A stretch of 64,000 nt of DNA from contig MU621093.1 in NCBI GenBank assembly GCA_025399215.1, positions 126,921-190,920 on the forward strand. The letters are read 5' to 3'. The translations under genes and the position numbers were made by a program. Of the stretch, positions 46,101-56,703 are shown one piece after another. Origin of the DNA: Globomyces pollinis-pini (lineage: Eukaryota; Chytridiomycota; Chytridiomycetes; Rhizophydiales; Globomycetaceae). Position 1 is the stretch's first letter, and the number at the start of each line of letters is the position of its first letter. The notes below the pieces were generated by a model. It made no database searches. It saw only the letters and a program-made list of their open reading frames with translations, and was not told the DNA's origin.

Positions 46101-47591
46101 TAGATAGATTTTGGTTTTATGTGTTTAGGTCATTACGCCTGTCTTTGAGAAAGGAGAAATTGTGTTCTTTGTTGCAAGTAGAGGCCACCATGCCGATATA
46201 GGGGGTATCACCGCAGGTTCAATGCCACCAAACTCACGAGAATGTAAACTGATTTTTTTTTAACCGCCAGTGTTTCAAGAAGGTGCAGCTATCAAGTCCT
46301 TCTTGTTGGTAAAGGACGGGATTTTTGATGAACAAGGAATTAAAAAACTCTTGTTGGAAGATCCCGCCAAATTTGAGGGATGTACTGGTACAAGATGTCT
46401 AAAGGACAATATTTCCGATTTAAAGGCACAAGTAGCAGCTAATCACAAAGGGATCCAACTTGTAGCATCGCTCATAAAGGAGTTTGGACTCTTAAAAGTT
46501 CAATCATATATGAATTTTATTCAGGAAAATGCCCACCATGCAGTGTCAGACTTATTGAAAAAAACCTTTCACACAATTGGTCCAAAACTACATGCCATTG
46601 ACCACATGGATGATGGATCTCCAATTGAATTGACTGTGTCGATCGATGAAGTTAAAGGCACAGCAGTATTTGACTTTGAAGGAACTGGTCGTGAAGTGTA
46701 CGCAAATACCAATGCACCAACATCAGTTACGTTTTCGGCCATCATCTATTGTTTGAGATGCTTGATCAATTTAGATATGCCTTTAAATCAAGGAGCACTT
46801 GGACCAATCCAAATTAAAATTCCAAAAGGTTCAATGTTAAACCCAAGTGAAACCGCAGCAGTGGTAGGTGGCAACGTCTTAACCTCTCAACGACTGTGTG
46901 ACGTTATATTCAAAGCATTCCAGGCATGTGCTGCTTCGCAGGGCTGTTGTAACAACTTGACTTTCGGAAAGAATGCGAAAGAAGACGGTGATGGATTTGG
47001 TTACTATGAAACAATTGCCGGTGGAAGTGGGGCTGGTCCTACATGGGATGGACGAGGTGGTGTTCATACACATATGACAAACACTCGAATTACAGATCCG
47101 GAGATCATGGAACGACGATACCCTGTGATTTTGCGTGAATTTAGTTTACGATCTGGTATTTTGAATATAATTAACTCCTATTTTAGGATCTGGTGGGAGT
47201 GGTCTTCACAAAGGTGGTGATGGTGTAATTCGGGAGATAGAATTTTTAGAAACATTGCAATTATCATTGCTCTCTGAAAGAAGAGTATTTCAACCATATG
47301 GGTAAGAGCATGCTTTCTGACGGTGTTAGGCTGAATGGTGGTGGATCTGGCTCAGTGGGTATGAACTCTTTAATCAGACAGACCCCATCTGGACCATTGG
47401 AACTAAATTTTGGCGGTAAAAATGCTACCATTGTTAATAAGGGTGATCGTATTCGTTTGCAAACTCCTGGTGGTGGTGGATGGGGTATTGGATCAGGAAA
47501 GAAACGTAAAGCAGAAACGACTAGTTCCCTTCCAGTAAAAAAGGCAGGTGGATCTCTTCAAAATTACATCGATGCGCAGCACTCAGTTTAA
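43186..47591 (+). CDS. OPLAH: ATP-dependent 5-oxoprolinase
   Basis: Converts 5-oxoproline to glutamate in the gamma-glutamyl cycle. Exons 43186-43225, 43288-43696, 43725-43846, 43875-43967, 43997-44368, 44394-44668, 44695-44800, 44830-44967, 44998-45795, 45823-45930, 45957-46099, 46129-46243, 46271-47155, 47187-47301, 47330-47591; 1326 aa. The hydantoinase A half shows [41 protein letters not shown] and [16 protein letters not shown]. The hydantoinase B half shows [46 protein letters not shown] and [15 protein letters not shown]. An unusual basic tail ([16 protein letters not shown]) follows the normal GGGGWG end. The first intron is 62 nt; the rest are 25-31. Confidence 0.96.
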
Positions 47592-47640
47592 TAAAAAATT
47601 GCAAATTGCATTAGTAAAAGCGACTGTATTATTTACATAT

Positions 47641-48858
47641 TTATTTAAGAGATGTGGGGGATAAATGGTTTGGTGAGGTGGAGTCTTCTGGAACCTGATT
47701 TTGAGAATAATGAATAAAACTCAAGTCTGATGGTGGGTGAATTTGATTTGATTTCCGCATTTGAGATTGGAATATTGTTTCTAGCAGTCCAGGAGCAGAA
47801 TGTGTAATAGCTTCCATATCTTGTAGAGACTGGTTATAAAAACCGCCTACCACTCTATTTAAACTCAAAATGTTGTTATTGCTAGTGCAAGGAGTCGGCG
47901 TGGCCAAGTGAGTTGAACTAGATTTGTCCATGTATTCTGTAGTGGTGGACCGATAGTCAGTCGATTGAACTAAACGTCAATTTTTATGGATATGAAATAC
48001 TCTTTATAATGTCTTTTGTTGCATGATGAAAAGCAATGGCATCCAACAGACCTCTCGCAGGTTGAATAAGCGCTTGGCATAGTACAAATCCATACTTTGG
48101 TGACCATTTGTACAAATCATTAAGTCGAGCAAGTGATCCTGGAATCCACGCTACTATGAAAGCCAATGAATAACCCATCATGAGTCTCATCAGAGCAGTT
48201 TCTGCACGGTTTTCATTTGGACCTGATCTACTCTTTCTAACAACGTTCGATTAATAAAAAATCCAATACTTTAAAGACAACCAAGTGTATGAAGACGTTG
48301 CTACATTACATGCGAGCATAAACCACAATATGGAATAAAAATACATGATTCGATGAGATGGAGATGCAACCCAACACCATAAATCTGTTGAGCCATAGAA
48401 AGCTTCAAACTTGATCATTAAAGGGATAAATGCTATTATACAGGGTACAAAGAAGGAAACGATAATGTAGAATGTTTGATACTTCATCAATGTTGTTGTA
48501 TTTCCATTCATTATAACAATATAAAATGCATTTAACGCAAGGCCTAGGCCTAAAAATGCAGATGATAGATTTGACAGATACATGGCAATCGCTTGACCAC
48601 GACAAAAAGTCATGTTGTGTAGTTCAGTTGGCCATCTGCCAAATATTGTTACCAGTGAGTTTAATAGATCTGAGAATATGAGAGCTGCAATTAATCTGCC
48701 CATAGGATTTGCAAATGTTTGCGGGTATTGAGTGCGACGCTAATTCATCAATACTATGAAAAGAATACATATGCTACAAATAATGATCCAAAGATTCCAA
48801 AGATCGAAGAAACAATTACAGTCGCAGTTAATGATTTGTATTGCCAGTCCTCCAGCAT
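47641..48858 (-). CDS. cAMP-receptor-like GPCR A
   Basis: Seven-helix receptor of the Dictyostelium cAR-like class. Exons (ascending): 47641-47969, 48001-48236, 48270-48739, 48769-48858; 374 aa. TM1 TATVIVSSIFGIFGSLFVAY; TM2 NPMGRLIAALIFSDLLNSLV; TM3 AMYLSNLSSAFLGLGLALNA; extracellular FYGSTDLWCWVASP; TM6 MGYSLAFIVAWIPGSLAR; TM7 QPARGLLDAIAFHH. The cytoplasmic tail is short and Ser/Pro-rich. The start at 48858 is the first ATG in frame; an extra upstream exon is possible. Ends 49 bp from the OPLAH stop. The ligand is unknown; cAMP should not be assumed. Confidence 0.88.
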
Positions 48859-49037
48859 CTTCTTTAATGAGTCAACCCACGATCGGTGATGAGGATTATT
48901 TGTCTCCACACTGATCAATCTGAGTGAAAACAGCCAATCATATAAGTAGCATTTTTAATGCGTTTAAATCATACAATTCATTGAATTGATAATAACATTA
49001 TGTTGTGTTTATTGCTCTTTACATATTTAAACATACT

Positions 49038-50493
49038 CTATAACGTAGCGAATTTACTGCTGCTTGATATATCAACAGCAAAATCGCTTTGGAAAACTAT
49101 ATCAAAAGAATTTCGTTGTACATACTCTGAATTACTACTGTTACCGTGGATGGGATGTGAGTAATTGAGATTCTCGGTACGAGGATCAGACTCTGTTTCT
49201 TCAGATAAATTAGCACTATCCGTATCAATAGCTTTTGAATTATTCGTGGAAAACGCTTGTTCTGCTACACACTCTTTTTCTTCTACTTGAATATCTATAT
49301 TGGTAAGTCCTTCATAAGATAGCGATTCTGGTTGTTTTTGAGACGTTGAGCTATCTAAACTTGAGTTTAGAAGTGGAAGTGAACTTTGGGGTATTGGTGA
49401 TAGCCCATTCTTTGGTTCCATAGTCATCAAATGATTGATAGATGATTCTATTGACAATGAATTACCACCTATAGAGATAGACCTCTTCCTTAAATGGCTA
49501 ACGAATTTGTTTATGCTAACACTGGGATGCCCAGAATCATCAATGGTATTTTGTGGAACGCGTTGAATGGATTCTGCTGTTGCCACTATCTGCTCGGTAT
49601 CGGTCAATGGTTTTCCCTTTTCTAAACAGACATAATAAAATAGGATTGCATTTAATGCACCCCGAGCTGGTTGAAATATTCCCTGTGCCAGCTGATAAAT
49701 ATGCTTTGGACCCATATGATAGGATAAAATTTCATTGATACGATTCAAAGAGCCTGGGAACCATGCTAATATAACTACAAGAGAGTAATTGCATAGTATT
49801 TTCATCAGTTTTACGCGATGTTGATTTTCTCCATATTTCAACTTCCTTTGGCATAAGTCTTCTTTTAGATCATACCTTAACTCTCTCCATGTTATAAACG
49901 AGGCAATTGCATTTAGACTTAAGATGATCCATAATGGTATGTAAAAGAATTCTAATCTGTCCATTGGATCCGCTACCCAACACCATAAATCCGTTGAACC
50001 ATAAAAGTCATAATTCTTTAAAAGTATAGGTATGCATGCTATTATAGATGGTAGTATGAATGCAGAGAAAATATAAGCTTTTTGAAACTTTATGAGTTGG
50101 ATTGTACTGCCATGCAAACACACTATATAAAACGCATTGATTGCAATTGCCAACCCCAGCAATGCAGATGATATGTTTGAAAGATACATCGCTACACCTA
50201 AAGTTAGTAAAAATTAGTATACCTTGAAGGTGACACAGGTAAACAGATAGACCAGATTTTGGGCCTGGATCGGCAGTAAGAGTCAATAAAGAGTTCAAGA
50301 AGTCGGATATTGCCAAAGCCAAAATTACCCGACCCATAACATTTTTAAACAGAGAGGGGTTAACTTGTTTTTTCTAAATAGTTTAACCAACTTGTTGACG
50401 TACATATAAAATCCAAGAGGACCCGACCAATCCCATGCAGGAAAACACAATGATAACAATCCTCAGACACAGATAGAATACTTCATTGGACAT
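49038..50493 (-). CDS. cAMP-receptor-like GPCR B
   Basis: Exons (ascending): 49038-50197, 50223-50373, 50404-50493; 466 aa. Same architecture as its neighbours: TM1 RIVIIVFSCMGLVGSSWIL, NVMGRVILALAISDFLNSLL, MYLSNISSALLGLAIAINA, FYGSTDLWCWVADP, NYSLVVILAWFPGSLNRI, QPARGALNAILFYYV. The first two introns match positions in GPCR A and C, but the intron after TM5 is absent, leaving one 1160-nt exon. The tail is about 190 residues, Ser-rich, with no similarity to the other tails that I can see. Confidence 0.88.
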
Positions 50494-50652
50494 ACAATTG
50501 TGAAAAAAAGGCGATTCACGAAATCGGTTGAATTTAGAAACATTCGTTTCATTGAGTACAGTTGAAACAAACCCCTCTTATTAAGTCGAATTTAATCAAA
50601 ATTTTAATACAAATGAAAGCACTTTTACTAAATATGGGGTCTATGGTTTATT

Positions 50653-51955
50653 CTAATTATTTACAAATGGTTGTTCCACGTATACACTTTCATAACGTAG
50701 ATCTATAGGTCGGTCGGAGTTCGAGAATGCTGTAGGTGCATCAGAGCCCAATAATGGATTTCCACTGGGTATGTCCATCATAGGAGATGAAGCTGGTGGT
50801 CCAGGAACTCCATTCGAAACGATAGATATGGTTCCTAAAGAAGAATGTCCAATAGAAGATTCAATCGAAGAACCAGCCAAATCAGAAGTATCCAATTCAA
50901 GTTTAAAGTCATTGACAATTCCATTCAAGGAGTAGACATGATTGAATGGTTGACAGTGATGTTCATCTGATAAACTCTTAACATTGGATATGGAACTTTG
51001 CTGAATTGTATCCATCTCACTAGAATCACACATATAATAGAATGCAATGGCATCTAACATTCCTCTTGCTGGTTGAATGATTGCCTGCATAAACTGAAAT
51101 ACTTCTTGCATGCCAAACACATAGTCTAATGCCTCGTTAATTCGATTTAATGATCCAGGTATCCATGCTATTATTATGGCGAATGAGTATCCCAAGATTA
51201 ATCTCATCAATCGGTTTCTGGGACCATCAGAGACGGATTTCTTTATCTGTCTAGCATTCAAATTAGATAAGACTAGTAATACCTTAAAGCATTCCAAGTT
51301 GCTATCGACGCAAGGATATTTAACAAAATCATAAACCAAATGATTCCATAAAAATACTCGATTCTCATGATTGGATCAGAAATCCAACACCACAGATCAG
51401 TTGGTCCGTAGAAAGAATTGCGATAAATTAGGAAAGGTAATGATGCCATGAAGAAAGGGATAACAAACGAAACACCTATCCACGCAGCCTGGTAGATCAG
51501 CAATGAGGTAGTGTTCCCGTTCAAGATAACAATATAAAAAGAATTCAAAGCCAATGCTAGACCCAGAAATGCAGAAGATAAATTAGCTAAATACATGGCA
51601 GCACCTATCCAGTTCAATACAAAGAAATGCTACCTTGGAATTGGCAAATAGTATGTTCAAGTGGAGCAGATTTCCCAGGTTTTGAGGTTATAGTTATAAG
51701 AGAATTAAGGACATCGGAGAATGCCAAAGACAGTATTATTCGTCCCATTGGGTTGCTAAATGACTTTGGGTTCGACACCCGTTGACTAAGGATCCAAATG
51801 GCACCGAACAAACCATTCAATGAGCTCATGATGATAATTCCCTGCAGAAGGTCGCTGTTGGAAGGCATAAAAGAAAAGTTCGAAACTGACAAACGTTTTG
51901 GAAGAAGGTCTTCGGCCCAATGCGGTCTTGAAACAGATTGGGTCTCATCGACCAT
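50653..51955 (-). CDS. cAMP-receptor-like GPCR C
   Basis: Exons (ascending): 50653-51250, 51283-51604, 51634-51955; 413 aa. A longer N-terminus (MVDETQSVSRPHWAEDLLPK) precedes TM1 LLQGIIIMSSLNGLFGAIWI. Then NPMGRIILSLAFSDVLNSLI, AMYLANLSSAFLGLALALNS, FYGPTDLWCWISDP, GYSFAIIIAWIPGSLNRINE, QPARGMLDAIAFYYM, and a Ser/Pro-rich tail. It lacks the intron that interrupts GPCR A and B after TM1. Closest in motif detail to GPCR A. Confidence 0.9.
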
Positions 51956-52590
51956 TCTTACTACTTTGGTAACTTGTCAGTCCAAGTTTGTCTTCAGTCA
52001 GATATCTTTACAGATGTCTAGAAGTCTAAAACCTAATGGTTGCTGTCACGCTCATTGTCTAATAAACACCATCACTAACTCCTTATGAGAGTGTTTATAT
52101 ACAAGGCATATATAAAGCTCGGAAAATGACACCATCCATAGTTAAGAACTTGATTAGACGTCACGGTCAAAGGATAGTCCATGTTCCACAACGTTGAATC
52201 GACGACCATTCACGCATCGAACCTTTTATTATCCAGATCATAGTTTTCTAAGTCCATGACTGTGTTGGTGTTTTCTCCTTGTTCGCTGTGTTGAAAGTAC
52301 ATGAGATGAAACATGTACTTCCTTCCAACCTCTCTGACCGCTTGATTGTCACAGAGGAGATAACACTCGCCTCATTGTCTTTTTTAACTTGACCTACGGA
52401 TTAGATCATTATCAAAAAGAATCAGATGAATGCATCAGTTTCTTAATTGTAACATAATCTATTATTTGGCAGATATTTAAGCTCAGTTGCTAAGTGCGGT
52501 TTATTACTGACTGCCGAATCTACAATTCCATCTCCAGGCGAATATATAATCGGAGAAAATGATATTGTATAAATGGTTTATATTGTGACA
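51956..52590. other. Intergenic region without a recognisable gene
   Basis: This 635-bp stretch between GPCR C and the mL49 gene contains only short frames. There is a TATA-like run (tatataaa near 52106) but no clear ORF, tRNA or repeat. Slightly higher GC between 52130 and 52380 is the only visible oddity. Confidence 0.5.
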
Positions 52591-53037
52591 TTAAAATTTG
52601 TGAAGAGTTAGCCATTTACGTAGCTCCCAAAAATAATCTCCCACAATTTGAATTGAGGATCCTGTGCCAATCAAACGGATACGATCGGATGGAATGACAG
52701 TAGAGAGTAATTGGACAAAATGATTTGTGTTTCCTTTAATGTTTCTAATAACTGTGATAGTCCTTGTTCTTCCATTCTTATATTGACGATAAATAGGTAG
52801 CATTCCAGATGACTTTCTTTGAACAGCAAATAAAAAAGGGTCTAATAAAAAGTTAGTCACAGAGTCAATAAAACCTTTTAAATTCACTTCAGCCAATTCT
52901 GGTGTGATTTCATTGAGCAAAGGAGATATTTGAGTGGTTCTTTTTGGGACGTTAATGTATGAAGTTTTTAATCGAAATTGATTGAAAATACTGCTGTGTA
53001 TGGTGGGATGTATCGTTCGAAAGAATGTGAGTGTCAT
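52591..53037 (-). CDS. IMG2: Mitochondrial large-ribosomal-subunit protein mL49 (Img2 family)
   Basis: A single exon. The start at 53037 gives 148 aa with a presequence-like MTLTFFRTIHPTIHSSIF; a further upstream ATG at 53088 adds a hydrophobic Phe-rich segment and overlaps the divergent gene, so it is less likely. The conserved domain reads GMLPIYRQYKNGRTRTITVI, RNIKGN and VGDYFWELRKWL, the usual Img2 pattern (lPvY...R.I.G...L). No intron. Confidence 0.85.
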   Translation of the reverse strand: MTLTFFRTIHPTIHSSIFNQFRLKTSYINVPKRTTQISPLLNEITPELAEVNLKGFIDSVTNFLLDPFLFAVQRKSSGMLPIYRQYKNGRTRTITVIRNIKGNTNHFVQLLSTVIPSDRIRLIGTGSSIQIVGDYFWELRKWLTLHKF

Positions 53038-53086
53038 GAAAGAAAAGAAAAAAAATTGATGGATTAAAATTAACGCGAAGTCAAGC

Positions 53087-55093
53087 ATGAATGCAATACA
53101 TCTTCAAGGATTTAGTGAAAAGACTCTATTCAATATTAAAGAAAAGCTATCGAAATCACCTCATTCAAAGTTATTTAGAAATTATTTGGTTTTGGCAAAT
53201 CAACAACAAGTAAAGGCGGATTCAGAATCGGATTTATACAAAAACTTGCTCCACAATGTTAAACGAGAATTGAGAAATATTATTCACAGCGTATTATTTC
53301 AAATGAATGTATGAAATACTTCGCATTGATCTGTTAGGATTCCAACGTGTCAATTCAAGAGTTGGTGTATTATCTTTTGAAACACCAACCATCATTAATT
53401 TCGGATTTTAAATGCGGTTTGAACTATCTTTGGAATGATAATATACGGGAAATATCTTGGATAGCAAAGTTAAATGGTTGGAGTGAGGAGTTTGAAGAAG
53501 ATACCCAATCCAACGATAATTCGTTTGGAATGTAAGCATTATCACAAGAAATGTCTAACTATTTACCATTTATACAGATGTATTGCATTTCTGGAGAAAC
53601 GAGCAAACTTACATTTTCTGATGGCTGATTATCAATCCATTAGATATATGGAAGAATCATTAGAGCTATCAACAAATATACCAGAAGACTTGATTTTATC
53701 TATATCTATTCCATTGATATTAACTTTGAAGAACCAACGTCAGAAAGATCAATTCCAAGTTGATTACAAGAAATTGTTCTATAGATTAAAATCTATTTTA
53801 ATCAATGAAATATCTGTAACTCAAATCAAAAAACCTAATTATACGTTAGGATATCCATCAGTTAATCAATTATCAGGTGTCCGAAGTTTTAAAATTGATC
53901 AGGAACTTAGAGCCACAGTTCAATTGGAATAGCTTTGACGAAAATGATATCCAATCGATTATAGAGTATTTACTTTCCGATTTGTTTGTTGGAGTTTGTT
54001 CTACCACTGTATTGTTACATATATATGACCAAATACTGTTATTTTCTTCAAACTCAACTAAAGATATGTTGCTTCCGTCAATTCAAAATTGGATTACTTG
54101 GACTGTTGCCTCCATTATAATTATAACATTAAATTGTGAAAAGGTAAAAATAGACTCCTAGATGTACTTATTCTCAAAAAATTTGGAACTTTCCATTCCA
54201 ACATATCTAATATTTGTAGATTGATTTTAAAATTGACACAGCCAAAGAGTATATACATAGCATAAAAGCCAATGCTTTGATGAAAACATTAAATGAGTAT
54301 TTCATCAATACAATCAGAGATAGTATCACAGCTACCACCACTTCTAACCTCAGTAATACCGAAGAAGTAGATATAGACGATGTCGTAAGTATCACAGAGG
54401 AAGATTTTGAAGATTTACAAACTTCTGTGTTTGAGCGAGAAGTGATTGTTTGGAAAAAGAAAAAAGCTTTCAAGAAAAATATTCGGATTCGGATTCTGTT
54501 TTCAAGTAATTCTTATCTCATTTATGGTAGAATGGAAGAAATTGGTTCGATATATCATAATTTGGCAAAAGTACATCCAGATCATACAAGAGCAAATAAC
54601 GCAAAAGAATTATGATCGCTTGGTTCAAATGGAGAATGAGCAGCGTTTAAATCGCGCTAAAGAGATAGTACCAGAGTTCGTCGCGCCCGTCATTTTAGAA
54701 AAGGTGACTCCAGTTAAAGTTGAAAAATACAAAAGGATTACTAGTATTTTCTTGAAAAGGTATCTCACTTTTAATTTACGTAAAAGAGTCGATCAAGAAG
54801 TAAAGCTCAATGGAGCAGGATCAGTGATAGATGATATTCAAGTTAGTATTCACTCAAGTAATCCTTATTTCCTTAATGTTTCCTCACAGTATTTGGAGAT
54901 GCAAATACAATTCCGATCAACTATTTTGAAGAAACCGAAACATTCTATGAAGAAGAGTAATGCCGTTTTTCATAATTCCTCTAGTATTCATACAATCACA
55001 AAGGCTGGGGAACTAATGGATAGCTTGATGGAAACAACTCAATTTAGTAAGATATTAGTAATACAATTAATCATTTTAGTTTTTGGGCAATAA
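53087..55093 (+). CDS. Protein of unknown function, helical, 598 aa
   Basis: Exons 53087-53308, 53338-53531, 53578-53815, 53850-54143, 54220-54505, 54531-55093. The N-terminal two thirds look helical (LHNVKRELRNIIHSVLF, FLEKRANLHFLMADYQSIRY, YLLSDLFVGVCSTTVLLHIY). An acidic patch (DIDDVVSITEEDFEDL) precedes strongly basic helices (VWKKKKAFKKNIRIRILFSK). I thought of SAC3/GANP-type C-termini but cannot support it. Introns are 29, 46, 34, 76 and 25 nt; the 34-nt one (53816-53849) was chosen because it alone keeps both flanks open. Confidence 0.65.
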
Positions 55094-55158
55094 AACTCAT
55101 GCATTATGGCACCTTGTAAATCAAATATAATATTTAAAAATTATATTATCTTAGTAAA

Positions 55159-56391
55159 TCATAGCTTATTGAATGATGCTGAGGCTCCTTGTTCATTGGG
55201 ATCATTTGAATGTTTGCTTTTTGAATCTCTACGTGTACTTCCTTTCTCACTTTGATTGCTACCATCAGCTCGTTTTAAAGTATTTTTTCCATTACGCTCG
55301 AGCAAAATGTCTCCTATTGCACTACCACTAGCAGGATTTCTATTCAACTGTGTGTGATTATGTTTAAGAGGTATTTGGGCACTTGTAGTACTGTTCGGGC
55401 TATTATTAAGTAACATTTGAGAAATATGTAGTTGAATGAAATTCAGTTGTGTTTTCAAATGGTTCATGTCATTTAGAAGTATAAGGGGATCGCTCATCGT
55501 TAACAAGTTCTGACAGCTTCCTACTTGATTCGATAATTCCAACACTTGATTGTTTAATACTTGAAACTCTTGGTTTAAAAATTCAAGTTGCTTTCCATCA
55601 TAGCTTAATAGATTGTGCATTTCTGCTATTTGACTTTCCGCGTTACTTAACTTTAGCTGCAGACGTTCGTTTTCCGATTCAAGTACCGAATATTTAACAT
55701 CTTGGCTCTTAATGTATTCTTTCAAAGTTTCAAAAACACAATTCTTGACATGAATGTTCAACTCTGATTTTATCCCAGTCCAACGACAGCCATGTTGATA
55801 ATGTGAACAATTGATTATTTTTGGAATGCATATGTGCGACTGGGCGAATTACATTTAGGGTCAAATTACCTGAAGTTCGTTGAAACAAATAGTTAGATCA
55901 CATTCTGGGCAACTAACTTCGCGGTGTTCACAGTTGTTAATGTGGTTTTCAATATCAATAGTTTCTACAAGACAATTCTCCCAACGGCATTTTTTTGGAA
56001 CGAAAGAGCACTCTTTAATGTGTGAAGTTAGTAACGTTCGCTGTCCATCCCATTCACAACCAAAGTCTTTCCTGGGACAGAGAACAGAAAGCTCATCCAG
56101 GAGGTCTAAAACGATTTTAGATGGAATTGTTAGGTTTTCAAGTTTAAAGGGTAGTCGATCAATTGGGCAAGTCAATGAATACTGAGAGAGCGTTTCGATA
56201 CATTTCAAGCAAAAGGTATGACTGCATGATAGTGATCGAGGAACAATGAGAGCAGTGGTACATATTGGGCAGACCAAATTTCTATTGACAGGGTACTTGT
56301 AAATAAATTCCAATTGCTGTTCATCAGGAATTACCACTGAATTTCCCATGATTTCATTTGTGGTATTTTGATAGTTTTGGTTTTCATTCAT
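55159..56391 (-). CDS. RING and TRAF-type zinc-finger protein
   Basis: Likely E3 ubiquitin ligase. Exons (ascending) 55159-55839 and 55870-56391; 400 aa. RING: CPICTTALIVPRSLSCSHTF, then CLKCIE and CPIDR. Three TRAF-type fingers follow: CPRKDFGCEWDGQRTLLTSH, CRWENCLVETIDIENHINNC, and CSHYQHGCRWTGIKSELNIH, the last split by a 30-nt intron. A coiled coil (LESENERLQLKLSNAESQIA) comes next, then a basic low-complexity tail. No MATH domain is visible, so it is TRAF-like rather than a true TRAF. Confidence 0.9.
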
Positions 56392-56481
56392 GTAGGAAAA
56401 CTTTGATACAATGAAATAGTTCGAATACAGTATTCTTTAAAATCAATAGAATTATTGTAATAATGATGATTTATACTAAAT

Positions 56482-56559
56482 GAACTGAACAATGATCCAA
56501 ACTAATTAATTTAATCCTTAAAACTGAACAATGATCCAAAGTAATTAATTTAATCCTTA
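56482..56559. repeat. 39-bp near-perfect tandem duplication
   Basis: Units 56482-56520 and 56521-56559 differ at two positions. The unit contains ctgaacaatgatccaaa and taattaatttaatcctta. A third partial echo (atccaaaccaattttaattc) follows near 56562. It lies in the 312-bp divergent spacer between the RING/TRAF gene and the PP2A B gene, otherwise without a gene. Confidence 0.85.
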
Positions 56560-56703
56560 ATTATCCAAACCAATTTTAATTCAATCCTAAATTATTCTTT
56601 CACTTCATAACCATGTTCTCTTGTGTTTTGATTTGGTGGCTTTTCGTGATGGTTTTTTTTTCTAATTTGAACGTAACCTCTACCCTAGTCTTCTAATCCT
56701 CAG

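Noticed and set aside
47641..47931. Separate 96-aa gene downstream of GPCR A
   Set aside because: A 31-nt intron joins it in phase to the receptor as its cytoplasmic tail.
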